A program made the translations under genes and the position numbers. Positions 47,443 to 59,700 of a stretch of DNA of 64,000 nucleotides are shown one piece after another (position 1 is the stretch's first letter; each line of letters starts with the position of its first letter). The stretch comes from Colias croceus (taxonomy: Eukaryota; Arthropoda; Insecta; Lepidoptera; Pieridae), in the NCBI RefSeq assembly GCF_905220415.1, contig NC_059544.1, forward strand, positions 7,690,501-7,754,500, in the 5' to 3' direction. The notes under the pieces are model-generated. The model searched no databases. It was not told where the DNA came from and saw nothing but the letters and a program-made list of their open reading frames with translations.

Positions 47443-47700
47443 ATGGATCTAAAACAACATAAAGTTGTAAATATGAATGAAGACCAGGCAGATTCTGTTT
47501 TGGAATCATGGATCACACAAATTATGAATGATGAAGATGCGAGCCACTCTGAAACCGAAGACAAGTTATCTAGGACAGAAAGAAAGTATTGTTATCTATG
47601 TAATTACAAAAAGAGAACAAAGACTGCACATTTATGCACTAGATGTCTGAAGCCTGTATGTTTGAGTTGCTCAAAAATGGTATGCCGTCGTTGCCTGTAA
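47443..47700 (+). CDS. Short piggyBac-derived ORF: acidic N-terminus joined to Cys-rich C-terminal domain
   Basis: An 85-residue intact ORF. Residues 1-45 are acidic (NMNEDQADSVLESWITQIMN, then DASHSETED), like piggyBac N-termini. Residues 49-85 form a cysteine-rich module (CYLCNYKKRTKTAHLCTRCL, then CLSCSKMVCRRC) typical of the C-terminal domain by which piggyBac transposases bind their ends. The roughly 450-residue catalytic core is absent. A T-rich stretch with TTGTAG just before the ATG could be a splice acceptor. It may be a deletion product; a role as a regulator of related elements is speculation. Confidence 0.6.
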   Translation: MDLKQHKVVNMNEDQADSVLESWITQIMNDEDASHSETEDKLSRTERKYCYLCNYKKRTKTAHLCTRCLKPVCLSCSKMVCRRCL

Positions 47701-48099
47701 TCGGTGGTAATATCCCATTGCACGTTTTATTTTTTTGTATAGAAGCGTACATTTTTGTTGTTTATTTTCGGTTTTGTATTCCTTTAGAAGTCTTATAAAA
47801 TTAAAAAGAGTTATTAGTTAAAAATATTTGTTATTAATGTAGGGCTTTGAAAATAACTCTGTTTTTTAAGGCTATTAGAATAAGTTTTTTTTATTTTTAA
47901 GAGTATTTCAGAAGTTTATCCAGTTTTGTTATTTTTGTGTAGTGCCTTAATAAACATTTAAAAATAATAATAAAAAAACTTAATAAAAAAAAGAGTTTTA
48001 TTTGAAAAAAACACGCTAAGAAAATATATGAGTCCAGTGGACTCATGGAAGCTGTTTATGTTAGTAAATTTCACCTAGTGAATTGAGGGTTAAAAATAA

Positions 48100-51000
48100 A
48101 CTAAAAGTAAGCTATTACAGTAACAAAAATAAAGCTGAAACAAAAAATTCAACCCCAATTTCTGTTAAAACATTTAGGTATCACGACTAAAATATCCCTT
48201 GTATTTGGATTCACACCTAGTCACAATTTGAATCAGAAATACTGTTTACAACCTTTAAAAAGTTTTATTATATCGGTTTCGCAGTAAGTATACGTCTTAG
48301 GATTGGACAAAGCTACTTTTTGAAATCGGCATGCGAAAATATGTTATCTGTAGTTCGAAATCTATTTCCAGGACTATTTGTCGCGAGTATGCTCCACGTA
48401 CCTAACATAATAAAGTTTTGTGTTCCAGCAATGCGATTTACTACGAACTAGCCACAAACCGGATCCCACTATATGCATAATATTAAACAAAGTCCACTAC
48501 TGCAGTATTTTTCTGTTTGTACGGGCTAATCTCAGTAACTGCAGTACGAACTTTTCATGTGGCTTCCAGCTTTCACCATAGAGATATAAAGCACACAGAT
48601 CATATAATGGTTTGGAATTAAATTTATAAGTATCTAATCTCAAAGTTGCCGACCTAATTTGTAGAGATCTTTTTAAATATATGTAATAACATTGTGATTT
48701 GTTGTTTAACTGAATAATTTTAAATAAAATAATACTATATACAACGGAGGAGAGCGGAACAAATTTAAATCCGATTTTTTGGGGAAGTCTGTTAAAAATA
48801 GATCAGAAAGACGGGGTACCATTATCTATCCCACAATAACGTAAAACTATGAAACCCTGCGTGTAGCGGGGATCTGTCGATCACTCACCGTTCAGTTTGT
48901 AATTTGAGGGATTACTAAAAATAGACCAAAATTCACGGAAAGCAAGGGATTGTTATGGTCATTAATTACTGTCTCGTTGATTTTCAATATCATACTAGGA
49001 TTGACATTCAGACTGGGTTCAATGTGGTTCAATGTTGGATGGGGACTAAAAAATTGAATTTTTCAACAACAGCCATGTAATAAGCATGTAAAGTTAGCGG
49101 AGTATAGCGACTGAAAGCTGCAGTCGTGTCGGACTTCTGTGTATGTAGTATGAAAGTGAAAAAGTGGATAAGGAGGTGCACTATAATAATAATGAGAGGA
49201 GTATGAATTAGCACATTCACAAAATAAGCGCAACATTTCTTGCATTTATTGAAAATACATTATATCTGTTGTTCTTTCAATGTTTTCTTTTAAACTAATG
49301 GGAAACAACGGTTGTTCTTATTTATGAACATAACAAGTTTCTCGGGATGATAGCAGGATATTATAGAAAAGAATAAGAATGTGGAAAGTAGACGTCATAC
49401 GAGTGTATGTTTAAAACATCCTTGTTATAAAATGCAGAGTAATTATCTAGCTAAGTTGGTACGCAAGGCAATACGCAAGGACATTTTGTTTGTTTTTATT
49501 AATTCGGTTTGCATGGTTTTCTTTTCGTACATGAATAATTTAAAGGTTGTTTTATGAATATTCAACGGGAACGATAGATAAGTCTACATTTTTACTCTGT
49601 GATTCAACACTGTTTTGTCTCATGCCTGTTTTTATCCTTTTAGATCGTAGAGTACCAAAACGTCCGCGCGTTTATAACTCGATTTTCTTTGTTATTTTTT
49701 CGTTTAAAAAAAAAATTATCGACACGAAAGATTGCACTTACAGGTTAATTTTACATTATGCACATTTTTGTAACTAACCAACTTCCATACATAAATAACA
49801 AAATCAAACTTATAATGATAATAAAACTCTTTATTGTAAGTACTTACCTATCTACAACAGTCTTTGATTATTTATTTCAGCTAAGTATTTCGGTTAGGTT
49901 ATAGGTACGTTATAGATAAACCTAGAAGGTATTATTTTATAAAAATCTAAATTATAAATATATCCGATTTTATGAGGATCTAAATTATAAACATATCCGA
50001 AAAAACTACAATGAAAAATCGTTGAATAAGTACCTACTTACAAAATTCATTGATTAATGACGCCTACTGAAAGTAAACAATCTTTTTAATTTAATAACAA
50101 GTTGCATGAAACATCAGTGTAGGTATACAATTTAGGTAAATACTTTGTTTTTATGTACGTACCTACACGATTTTTTTTTGCAATTTATTTTAATTAATTT
50201 ATATTAATTCAATATCCTTACACATCGTTAGCTCTTCTATAAACTGAAAAATGAAAACGAAATAAAAAAGAGAAATTTAAAAATGAATTTTAGCAAATCA
50301 CCGAATCTATTTTTGATAGGGTCGTTAAAGATAAAATAATAAGGTAATTTTCATCTGTAAAATATACATTTTTGATAAAGTATAAGTTATCTTAATTATT
50401 TAAATACGATCTATCCAAATGCATTCAAAACTAGGTAAAAGAAGAGACGGTTTTGCCGTTTGCGTAGCGTATAGGTATCTTGTTTCTATGCAATAGATAA
50501 AATATTATTATATATAATTAAATACACTTTCTTTACCGTATCCAAACGTTTCCTAATTTTAATATTATTCAAAACCCGCCGAAACGTGAATGTATTTATA
50601 ACCAATTTTATCTCTATAATATTGTTTATTGTATCTCAAACGTTGGTTTTGATAATAATTACAAAAAAGAACTTTGTTATTGAAAAACCGTTGAATTTTG
50701 TCTTGCCTTTGCTTTGTAGTAAAATGTACGCCTTATAGCGCGATGACGATGACGGGTGCCACTGTGGGTGCCACGTATCGTATTCGTATTTCGTAGCAAA
50801 GCTAAAGGTGCCTTTGTTTAAAGGGACAAGGATTTTACGCGCGTACCTATATCCGAGGAGCGTACTCATATTGTTCGAAACACGTCTTATTTTCGGTGCA
50901 CGAGTGGTATCCGATGTTCGAAACATTGAATATCAGTTTCTATATTTGATTCTATTCTTCTATTCTTAGAATTGCACTTTTATGGAGCTAAATTAGCTTT

Positions 51001-51700
51001 GTATCATGAGCCTTCATGATAACGTTCGCGTTATCATCTGACAGATGATAGAGCAAACGTAAAGAGGCTCTTAAATTTTGATTTATTACGATTGTTACTT
51101 TCTAGTTTATGTTTGAAATTCATCAATAGGCAATTGTCAAGAAATTATCCTTGGGAATATAAATATATTATGTCCATTCCAATCATGGCTAGCCCCATAG
51201 TTTCTCATTTTTGGGCTATATGGATTTTATTACACGCTTTTTAAAGGCACTGCAATGTTTTGTAGAGCTCATGCAATCTGTTTGTAATCCAAAAATATGA
51301 GAGCATCTAGTAAGTATAGAATTTAGTGACAGACAAATTTAAATTAATATTCCCCTGTTTTTTAATATTTCATCTCATTTAATAATACGCCTGTGTAATT
51401 TGTAAGTGAGGCATGTGTTATTTTGTTACCACATGATAATCCGTTTTATTAATACTAGTAAATGTAAAATATAGATCGTTACAAGAACCATTTATCTAAG
51501 CCAGTCGGTTGCAGGGTATCGAGCTTCTGCTGACGTTTACCTACTAGATGAAGACGACTTCTAATGTGATTATGCACCTTGATACATATTAAGTAGCCAG
51601 TAGGTACATCTACATATAGAACTGGTTAATGATACATTGATAAGCTTTTAGAAGATTTGCATAACTTCTTATTTAATTGAAATTTGAAAAAAGTTCTATT
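48100..51700. other. Intergenic, no supported feature
   Basis: AT-rich DNA with only short, unconvincing ORFs on both strands. No terminal repeats, splice-consistent coding blocks or RNA genes were recognised. Confidence 0.5.
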
Positions 51701-51714
51701 TTTTATTCGATTTT

Positions 51715-52030
51715 AGGCTTCCGAACATCAAAAACAAAAAAAATACGGATCACTTTGTTGTCCGTCTATCTGTCTGTCAAGGCCCTTTTTCTCAGGAATG
51801 AATGTGTATCAAGCTGAAATTTTTATTGAATACTCAAGTCTACGGTCCGTTGAAGCTGTGAAAAAATCAATCTTCTTATTTAAGCGAATACAATCGTAAT
51901 TCGTAAGATACTTACAGCCATTTATGCTGTTAATATTTGCAAAATTCGACATTCGCAACGGAATCAAACCCTACAGGGTAGGTACTTCCCATGAATACAG
52001 AATCTTGAAATTTGTACGAAGCACCGACTC
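51715..52030 (+). repeat. Interspersed repeat with TCTGTCTGTC segment
   Basis: Contains TTAGGCTTCCGAACATCAAA, CCGTCTATCTGTCTGTCAAG and a trailing GAATCTTGAAATTTG. Word order resembles a common lepidopteran dispersed repeat. Ends are not defined. Confidence 0.4.
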
Positions 52031-52816
52031 ATAGCACAGGTAAATGAAAAATTGTAATAAGCATTGAGATATACACAGTAATAATACATAGTAATATTAT
52101 CTCAATGGTAATAAGTATAAATTTACCTACAGTACTTAACAACAATTAAAAAAATAAAATGATTAAATACGGATTAAGAAACTCTCGGTGCGTGACATCG
52201 ATACCTAGTCAATTTTAAACATGATACCTAATGAATGAATGTACTATAAACTATGCAAATTCAGCACATAAAGGATTTATTATTAGTATCAACCTTTTAT
52301 ATCTTTTTCTTATATATTTATATATATATAGATTTTGTATTAATAGGTTATTAATATCTTTAAGTATCTAATTACTTAGTTTGAATAGATATAATTAAAA
52401 TACAACTTTACAGTGAGTCAGTTTTTGGCAAAGTACTAGATGTATTATTAGGTTTGGGACTTAGAACTCTCTACTAACCTAGTACCTAGTAGGGGAAACT
52501 TGCCTAATTCGTACCACTTAAGGAGAACCTCAAAAATTTTGGAAATGAACAATGATACACAGTTATTTATATTAAGTAATTATAATTTCACTAATGTTCT
52601 ATTAGTATTTCAACAAAAAATAACATATATCTTATAAACTTCTGAGAAATAAACAATTTTCAAAAACTTAAAAAAAGTACGATTTAAGACCATTCATCTT
52701 AAATCGTACTAGTATATTCTTAAATCGTACTTTGAGATCCTATCATTGGTTTACAGTCTTAAAAATCACAATCTTAATAATCTTCTCCTCTTTTTCTTAA
52801 TTTTAATGTACCTAGA

Positions 52817-53060
52817 TTAATTCTTATTAATACAGCGGATGGTCTTTGCCAAATCCTGACAGTCATCGCAGTAATAACATTTTGTTTTTTTAGTTGTCCC
52901 TGCACATAGCTCATGTAGGTAATTGTGAAGTATGGGTAGGTACCCATACTTCACAATTACCGCATTTAATCATGTTTTCTTTATCGTCTTCTTGACATAT
53001 TTTGCAATACCAACTGTCATTTTCATCTTGTTCTTGTTTCTTTTTCTTGTTTCCTTTTTG
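52817..53060 (-). pseudogene. Transposon-encoded PHD finger, disrupted
   Basis: The minus strand reads DSWYCKICQEDDKENMIKCG and NCEVW, then a 25-base insertion breaks the frame. After it another frame reads HELCAGTTKKTKCYYCDDCQ and ends DLAKTIRCINKN stop. The order CxxC, CxxC, HxxC, CxxC is that of a PHD zinc finger, which in insects often follows the DDE domain of pogo-type transposases. The upstream catalytic part is missing. Confidence 0.75.
52918..52961. repeat. Perfect 21-bp inverted repeat with 2-base spacer
   Basis: 52918-52938 (GGTAATTGTGAAGTATGGGTA) is exactly complementary to 52941-52961. One arm is the native PHD coding sequence; the other is an inverted copy placed immediately beside it. 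Confidence 0.95.
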
Positions 53061-54783
53061 AGGTGTTTTCGTTCGTTCGTACAGGTACGTTTTAAGAAGT
53101 TGCTGCGAGTACGAAATAGGCACAAGTATCAAAAGAATTTCAAATTTGCCGCAAAAAAAACTGTCAACGAACAAGCCGGCTTTACTATGTGAAATATATT
53201 CACAAATATACGCATAAATATAAAATAAACAGTTAAACAACTTATGAACGGTATACTTGGAAGACAGTTCTTGTGAAGTGTGCGAAAAAATTACTCAAAA
53301 AGTAAGAAAAAACTTACTTGATAAATATTTTAGTCGGGAGCAACGTAACAGGTATTTATTTGTCACATGGCAATATGGCCGACTATTATTGACATTTTAT
53401 GCCACCAGAGGCGCCGGTAACTATTACCCAAGCCGAGATATAGACGAGGTACGATTTAAGCGCAGGTACGAATTATGCAAGTTTACCCTAGAAACTAGAA
53501 AGTAAACGATATGGATCTAGTATATATATATATTAGGATCTACCAAAGTTGTGATTACGAGCATAAAAAATATCTCTATCAATCATTCACTTTTTTTTAT
53601 TTTTTATGTAAGTAGGTATTTTGATTTATTTATATTTTTTTTCCTCTTTTGTAGCAGGTGCAACGTTGTGTCATAGTGTGTTTGGAAGACTAATGAAAGG
53701 CAATTGAATTTAAATTTTTATTAAATCTTCTTATTAGAACCTCCCCAAAGTCGATTATAAATTATAAGTAGTAGGTACCTAGGTAGTTAAATGTTTATTA
53801 AAACTATTTTTCTAATAGGTAGGTAGGTAATAAATAATTATTTAGTCTCGGGTCAACTCAAAAAATCCTGTAGGTACATATAATACCTATTATTCTTACA
53901 GTATTAATAGTAAGTAGGTAGGTAATTAGAAATGCCGTATACTAAGTACCTAGGTATAATTATTAAAATCATCGATCATTCCTAAATATTTTCGTTCCCT
54001 GCAAGTTCCCTGCGGTTCAATCCCTAGATAAAACTTTAAGTAGTTAGGTAGGTACCTACCTACCTACTGTGTATGTACAATGTACATTGTACATATAATA
54101 TATCTATTTCATTTACATTCTATCATTACATTACATTCTATCATAGGTATCTATAAATCAGAATTTAAAACAATGTTACACGTTATGATGGACCATATTT
54201 TAATTGAAAAGACATTACGTAACACAGCACAAGTGTAACAAAATTAAATGTAGTATTGGTTACATATTAGATAGAAACAAATTAATCATCTCATCAGTTA
54301 TGTGTTGCAAAATGCAATTATGTCGTTCAATAATGAAAATGCAAAATTATTTTTTTATTAAGATTCAAGGGTGACAAGATGTGATAAATATTATTATTTA
54401 TTATCATGATGTGTTCTTACCTTGCATATTGGCTCAGAGCTACCATCTAGTATCAAACTCGAGAGATACTTCTTTCATAAAGCAAGTTTAGCTACCCATA
54501 TAAAAAAATAAAGCTGTCTAGGGCGTCGTTGCCACTCGGCACTTCATTCCGACTTCCGAGCAAGACAACGAAGTTGAAAACTTAACTTTCGTCCCTTTCA
54601 CTTTTTTTTGTCTCGCTCGCACTTATGGGCGAGTGGCGCACGCCACAACGTACGGCTACAGCGTGGTTTGGCTGTCTGTGTCCAATCCAGTCAGCGTTCA
54701 GCCTTGGCACAACCGTTGCTAGAGTGTAACGTACGCACCTACGATAGTACCGCGAGCACGCGCCAAAGTTTTTGGATTGAAAA

Positions 54784-55078
54784 ATGAAACAAAAACAACT
54801 TATTTTTGAGTGGAAATGAGATAAAAAAAGTGTATTGTGCGTGTTTATCTACCCATATACGGTTGTGCAAAAGTTTTAAAGTGAAAACATCGTAGGTACG
54901 TTGATAAGTGAAGTGTGTGACAGTTAAGTTGGTGAAAAGTATTTGTTAACATTATACCTCAAGATGGGAGTGTAGAATTTATTGTAATTAAATTAATAAA
55001 TATTAGAAAGTGTTCAAAACGACGAGATGGGGAGCAACCGGTTGCTTTCACCGTTTACTTTGGTGTTGATTTGTACAG
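54784..55078 (+). CDS. Probable first coding exon of a secreted or membrane protein, with leader
   Basis: The ATG at 55027 in context GACGAGATGG opens MGSNRLLSPFTLVLICT and stops at an ACAG|GTAAGC donor (exon end 55078, phase 1). A hydrophobic start with a phase-1 intron at its end is typical of a signal-peptide exon. The GC-richer region 54530-54780 before it holds a likely promoter. The leader contains short upstream ORFs, e.g. ATG at 54784 (MKQKQLIFEWK stop) and ATGGGAGTGTAG near 54964. No following exon was recognised to the window end, so intron 1 exceeds about 9 kb if the gene is real. The product cannot be named. The coding part is 55027-55078 only. Confidence 0.5.
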
Positions 55079-55410
55079 GTAAGCGGAATAAGTTGCCTAC
55101 TTACATTCTGATTTCTGAGTCACCTCACTCCGTCTCGCGCGCCGCACACCCTAGAATCAACAATTGGTTGTGTATGTTCGATAATGTCAAGTAAATAGTA
55201 TACTGAAAAATTGATGAAACTATCGATTTAATAAACAATGGAATTAAGTTAGTAATAATATGTTCTGAGAGCACTGCGAACTGCCTTCTAAAGTTCAAAC
55301 GCGCAACATAACTCAAATTTAAAAATATTTTTTTAGTCATAGACTAAAGTGCTTGCACCCTGGGAAACATTTTATTGTTTGATACACGAAGACTTGATGA
55401 TACATATTTA

Positions 55411-55605
55411 TCTATACTAATATTATAAAGCTGAAGAGTTTGTTTGTTTGTTTGAACGCGCTAATCTCAGGAACTACTGGTCCTATTTGAAAAATTCTTT
55501 CGGTGTTAGATAGACCATTTATCGAGGAAGGCTAGGCTATATATCATCACGCTAAGACCAACAGGAGCGGAGCAATGCGGGTGAAACCGCGGGGAACAGC
55601 TAGTT
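55411..55605 (+). repeat. SINE-like repeat, complete copy
   Basis: It runs TCTATACTAATATTATAAAG to CGCGGGGAACAGCTAGTTA. It is uninterrupted and defines the empty target site GGCTATATATCATC into which the hAT element at 14,624 inserted in its sister copy. Confidence 0.8.
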
Positions 55606-56795
55606 AAGTATAAAAAAAAGAAAATCAGTATCACAATTCACACCGCAGTAATTATTAAAGTAGATACCTAATTACCTATAATTGTATATTAATATTGTAA
55701 TTAACGTTGAACAGTGGCTATTAATTAAGTACTTATAGATATTTAATTACTTTAGGATGACTTCAAAACTTTCTTGTAATACCTACCTACCTACCCTAGC
55801 AATTTCTTTACCTACCTAAGGTAGATAGGTTTAGGTATGTTGTAAAGAAAATGCAGCTTGTTGCAATGTGTTATTAATATGGGTAGGTTCCTAACTATAA
55901 ATATACTCAAGTTTGTGTAAAGTAGGTAGGAGGTAGGTATATTCTTCTAGAGAATTCATTTGTTTTTTTCATTGGTTTTGCCTTTTAGGTATATACTGAT
56001 TATACATTTCACTATTTCTACAACAATTTACTTAGGTATATGATATAGGTACCTACCTACCCACCTACCTAATCTTTTCGTTCATAAAATACCTACCTAT
56101 GAAGATTTAAAAATGAAAATGTGTACCTAAACGTTAGGTTTAGCTAGGTAGTACATATTTGCATTTTTAGTTGTTAAAGTTAAACTTTTATTACATCGTC
56201 TCAAACTTTTTGGTCTGTGTAGCGCATGTCGCGTGACGTACGATAATTATCGTAAGTTTCACTTTTACCGTGGTTTCATAAAACCACACATTTTTTTTTG
56301 CCTTTTAACATATTTGCATTTTTGCACTCTATATTGTACATTCCAAAACTACCTAATTCTTCCTACTTTTTAAACAATAGTTCAACTAGGTAGGATCATA
56401 ATATCTTAACAATGAATTTGCAACAATAGCAATAGTCTAAATACCTACCTAAATGAAAGTTGATAATCTATTAGTCACGTTCCAACAGTTTGACTTATTG
56501 TATTTAAGTCTAACTTGATTGCTTAAGGACGTATTTACAAATTGACGCGCATCAATTTTAGGTATTGAGTCTTACTACTACACGTGCACGGCTCACACAC
56601 ACATCGAAATGCGCGAAGCGGCGAAATTATGAGTAAACTGACACGACTTGATAATTGAGCTTATTTTTATTGCTATGTTTTTTTTAACTTTACTTTGATT
56701 TGTAAAGTTTGTAACGTTGAATGGTCACAAAAGTAGATACCATTTATCTAATTTCATTGGACAGTGATTGTTTGGTAAACAAGTACTTGCCGAAG

Positions 56796-59700
56796 TGTAC
56801 TTCGAAGACTGGTACTGGAACTCATAGACGAGTGGAGCTAGGTGTGCCGAGTTTGGGCTCGTTTTGTTAGTAATGTTGAGACCTTACCTCCGGACTTGAT
56901 GGAATGACCTGCAGGTGTACTTCGAAGACTGCTACTGGAACTAAAAGACGAGTAGAGCTAGGTGTGCCGAGTTTGGGCTCGTTTTATTAGTTATGTTGAG
57001 ACCTTACCTCCGGACTTGATGGAATTACCTGCAGGTGTACTTCGAAGACTGCTACTGGAACTAAAAGATGGTTAGAGCTAGGTGTGCCGAGTTTGGGCTC
57101 ATTTTGTTAGTTATGTTGAGACCTTACCTCCGGACTTGATGGAGTGACCTGCAGGTGCATTTACAAAATATGTTTTATTAATTAATGTAATAATATAGTG
57201 TCGACTTATAAAAATACTACAGGCTTGCCGGCAGCTTCGCCTGCATCATTTTTAAATTTAACCCAAATTCGGCGCCATTTTGAAATTCTTTGTTAATTGA
57301 CCGATTTGGTTCAAAATCGATATCTGAGGATCCTTAGGATCACAAAACAGGAAACTGTTACAAAAATTTGAAAAAGTCAACGCCATTTTGAAATTTTCTG
57401 TTATTGTACCGATTTCGTTCAAAATCGATATCTGAGGCTCCCTGGGATCGCAAAACAGGAAACTGGTACCAAAATTTTAAAAAGTCAGCGCCATTTTGAA
57501 ATTCTTTGTTATTGTACCGATTTCGTTCAAAATCGATATCTGAGGATCCTTAGGATCACAAAACAGGAAACTGTTACCAAAATTGAAAAAAAAGTCAACG
57601 CCATTTTGAAATTTTCTGTTATTGTACCGATTTCGTTCAAAATCGATATCTGAGGCTCCCTGGGATCGCAAAATAGGAAACTGGTACCAAAATTTTAAAA
57701 AGTCAGCGCCATTTTGAAATTGTACCGATTTCGTTCAAAATCGATATCTGAGGCTCCCTGGGATCGCAAAACAGGAAACTGGTACCAAAATTTTTAAAAG
57801 TCAGCGCCATTTTGAAATTCTTTGTTATTGTACCGATTTCGATCAAAATCGATATCTGAGGCTCCCTGGGATCGCAAAACAGGAAACTGGTACCAAAATT
57901 TTTAAAAGTCAGCGCCATTTTGAAATTCTTTGTTATTGTACCGATTTCGTTCAAAATCGATATCTGAGGCTCCCTGGGATCGCAAAACAGGAAACTGGTA
58001 CCAAAATTTTAAAAAGTCAGCGCCATTTTGAATTTTTTTGTTATTGTAGCGATTTCGTTCCAAATCGATATCTGAGGATCCTTAGGATCACAAAACAGGA
58101 AACTGTTACCAAAATTGAAAAAAAGTCAACGCCATTTTGAAATTTTCTGTTATTGTACCGATTTCGTTCAAAATCGATATCTGAGGCTCCCTGGGATCGC
58201 AAAACAGGAAACTGGTACCAAAATTTTAAAAAGTCAGCGCCATTTTGAAATTCTTTGTTATTGTACCGATTTCGTTCAAAATCGATATCTGAGGATCCTT
58301 AGGATCACAAAACAGGAAACTGTTACCAAAATTGAAAAAAAGACAACGTCATTTTGAAATTTTCTGTTATTGTACCGATTTCGTTCAAAATCGATATCTG
58401 AGACTCCCTGGGATCACAAAATAGGAAAATGGTACCGAAATTTAAAAAATTCGGCGCCATTTTGAAATTCTTTGTTAATTGACATATTTCGTTCAAAATC
58501 GATACCTGAGGATCCTTAGGATCAAACTCAGCTCTGCTGGTTACGCTGGCAGAAAGATTCGACAGTTAACTGACATAGAAACTGCAAGAATTGTATATTT
58601 TGCTTCTTTACCAGCTGAATTTATTAAATTTTGGTACCAGTTTCCTATTTTGCGATCGTAGATCCTCAGATATCGATTTTGAAGGAAATCGGTACAACAA
58701 AGAATTTCAAAATGGCGCTGATTTTTTAAAATTTTGGTACCAGTTTCCGGTTTTGTGATCCTAGAGATCTTTAGATATCGATTTTGAACGAAATCAGTAC
58801 AATAACAAAAAAATCAAAATGGCGTTGACTTTTTTAAATTTCGGTACCATTTTCCTGTTTTGTGATTCCAGGGAGCCTCAGATATCGATTTTGAACGAAA
58901 TCGGTACAATAACAGAAAATTTCAAAATGGCGTTGACTTTTTTTCAATTTTGGTAACAGTTTCCTGTTTTGTGATCCTAAGGATCCTCAGATATCGATTT
59001 GGAACGAAATCTCTACAATAACAAAAAAATTCAAAATGGCGCTGACTTTTTAAAATTTTGGTACCGGTTTCCTGTTTTGCGATCCCAGGGAGTCTCAGAT
59101 ATCGGTTTTGAGCGAAATCGGTACAATAACAACGAATTTCAAAATGGCGCTGGCTTTTTAAATATTGGTACCAGTTACCTGTTTTGCGATCCTAGGGATC
59201 CTTAGATATTGATTTTGAATGAAGTCGGTACAATAACAAAGAATTTCAAAATGGCGCTGACTTTTAAAAATTTTGGTACCAGTTTCCTGTTTTGCGATCC
59301 CAGGGAGCCTCAGATATCGATTTTGAACGAAATCGGTACAATAACAGAAAATTTCAAAATGGCGTTGACTTTTTTTCAATTTTGGTAACAGTTTCCTGTT
59401 TTGTGATCCTAAGGATCCTCAGATATCGATTTTGAACGAAATCGGTACAATAACAAAGAATTTCAAAATGGCGCTGACTTTTTAAAAGTTTGGTACCAGT
59501 TTCCTGTTTTGCGATCCCAGGGAGCCTCAGATATCGATTTTGAACGAAACCGGTACAATAACAAAGAATTTCAAAATGGCGCTGACTTTTAAAAGTTTTG
59601 GTACCAGTTTCCTGTTTTGCGATCCCAGGGAGCCTCAGATATCGATTTTGAACGAAATCGGTACAATAACAAAGAATTTCAAAATGGCGCTGACTTTTTA

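Larger units (their letters stand above)
45139..48089. mobile_element. piggyBac-like element, non-autonomous, with internal palindrome
   Basis: The left end CCCTTAATTCACTA and, inverted, the right end CCCTCAATTCACTA are flanked by TTAA (45135-45138, 48090-48093). Subterminal palindromes GAGTCCATTGGACTC and GAGTCCAGTGGACTC lie inside each end. A third, degenerate end (CTTAATTCACTAG inverted, at about 47335) shows an internal rearrangement. It includes a short Cys-rich ORF and a 0.6-kb hairpin. Confidence 0.85.
52492..53488 (-). mobile_element. TA-flanked DNA transposon remnant (Tc1/pogo-like) with PHD-finger ORF
   Basis: The left end GGGGAAACTTGCCTAATTCG and the inverted right end GGGTAAACTTGCATAATTCG are flanked by TA. 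The 12-bp word GTACGATTTAAG recurs inside both ends (52678, 52698 and 52720 inverted, 53448). Length is 997 bp. No DDE catalytic region remains. Confidence 0.8.
53760..56100. repeat. Stretch rich in TAGGTA/TACCTA words
   Basis: Repeated clusters such as AGTTAGGTAGGTACCTACCT (54039), TACCTACCTACCCTAGC (55781) and GTACCTACCTACCCACC (56049). They form small palindromes and interrupted tetranucleotide runs rather than one array. The only gene in this interval is the signal-peptide exon near 55.05 kb. Confidence 0.5.

Noticed and set aside
53257..53505. 82-codon plus-strand ORF with CEVCEK
   Set aside because: It runs across the right terminal repeat of the TA-flanked element and shows no domain beyond two Cys; treated as chance.
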